Shown here in pieces: positions 6,044 through 6,222 of a stretch of DNA of 6,222 nt. This DNA is from Candidatus Zixiibacteriota bacterium. Its GTDB lineage: Bacteria > Zixibacteria > MSB-5A5 > CAIYYT01. The stretch is taken from the NCBI GenBank assembly GCA_023134875.1, contig JAGLUH010000386.1, positions 1-6,222 of the forward strand, given 5' to 3'. Position 1 is the stretch's first letter; each line of letters begins with the position of its first letter. The notes under the pieces were generated by a model. It was not told where the DNA came from, made no database searches, and was given only the letters and a program-made list of their open reading frames with translations. The position numbers and the translations under genes were made by a program.

Positions 6044-6114
6044 CGTTCACTTCTTTTCTCAAGTTGACTGCTGTTGAACCACATCGACTCAACAGCTCTT
6101 CGCCTTAATCACTA

Positions 6115-6123
6115 ATCATACCA
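6115..6123 (-). promoter_or_regulatory. Possible extended -10 promoter element for dsbD
   Basis: Read on the minus strand this is TGGTATGAT, a TG-n motif followed by a hexamer with five of six matches to TATAAT. Extended -10 promoters can work without a good -35 box, and none is obvious at 17-18 bases upstream. Transcription would start near 6108, giving a leader of about 75 bases before the ATG at 6033. It would also leave the alternative ATG at 6084 only about 24 bases into the transcript with no ribosome site. Support is by consensus match alone. Confidence 0.35.
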
Positions 6124-6222
6124 GGATTGATGGGGAAACGACAGGTATTTTTCAATTCGGAGAAAGAACGGAAATAGGGAAGTCTCCGTTGTCCTGCTTG
6201 TCACGATCAAGCCTGGTGTATC

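Noticed and set aside
6034..6084. 17-residue N-terminal extension of DsbD from ATG 6084
   Set aside because: It is polar, would displace the signal peptide inward and has no properly spaced ribosome site, whereas ATG 6033 does.
6130..6177. 15-codon rightward ORF starting at ATG 6130
   Set aside because: No ribosome site, too short, and no supporting context.
6152..6222. Possible C-terminal end of another leftward gene (22 codons ending YTRLDRDK...SVLSPN at TGA 6154-6152)
   Set aside because: Protein-like in composition, but a second minus-strand frame is also open here to a TAG at 6114-6112. The fragment is too short to choose or identify.

Overview
The window comes from a bacterium with a two-membrane cell plan. 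The main evidence is a full-length DsbD (cytoplasmic membrane reductant transporter with periplasmic N- and C-terminal redox domains). Base composition looks slightly above 50% G+C, coding is dense, and Shine-Dalgarno sites are conventional. A rhomboid protease with a C-terminal helical tail, a response regulator with a long acidic linker, and a DsbD whose N-terminal cysteines are spaced C-x4-C would suit an uncultured FCB-like or deltaproteobacteria-like lineage (for example Zixibacteria). That placement is only an impression from protein style. There is no rRNA, tRNA, CRISPR array or mobile element, and this looks like ordinary chromosomal core and housekeeping DNA.

Layout. Bases 1-119 hold a probable intrinsic terminator of a gene to the left and a second, T-less hairpin lying directly upstream of the ribosome binding site of the first gene. 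Four genes then run rightward. They are a DUF885 putative metallopeptidase (120-1757), a thioredoxin (1817-2143), a rhomboid intramembrane protease (best start 2320, to 3138) and, 3 bases later, a protein with a degenerate receiver domain (3142-4110). A dsbD gene runs leftward and ends 6 bases from the last of these (4117-6033, start revised inward from an upstream ATG). The rightmost ~190 bases hold the dsbD leader, a possible extended -10 promoter, and perhaps the last codons of another leftward gene.

How the genes fit together. Thioredoxin is the known cytoplasmic electron donor to DsbD, which passes reducing equivalents across the membrane. The two are about 2 kb apart but on opposite strands, so they are not one operon. 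The rhomboid and the pseudo-receiver gene are close enough to be co-transcribed and probably translationally linked. The 176-base gap before the rhomboid contains a plausible sigma-70-type promoter and a possible 11-codon leader ORF. The leader ORF has a good ribosome binding site, and its stop codon overlaps the rhomboid ATG.

The points most worth a second look are the TAATG-coupled leader ORF, the receiver domain that has lost its phospho-accepting Asp (Ala53) and sits directly after a rhomboid protease, and the duplicated YLE...DRRD motif in that protein's acidic linker. I did not find a clear multi-gene system of an undescribed type.
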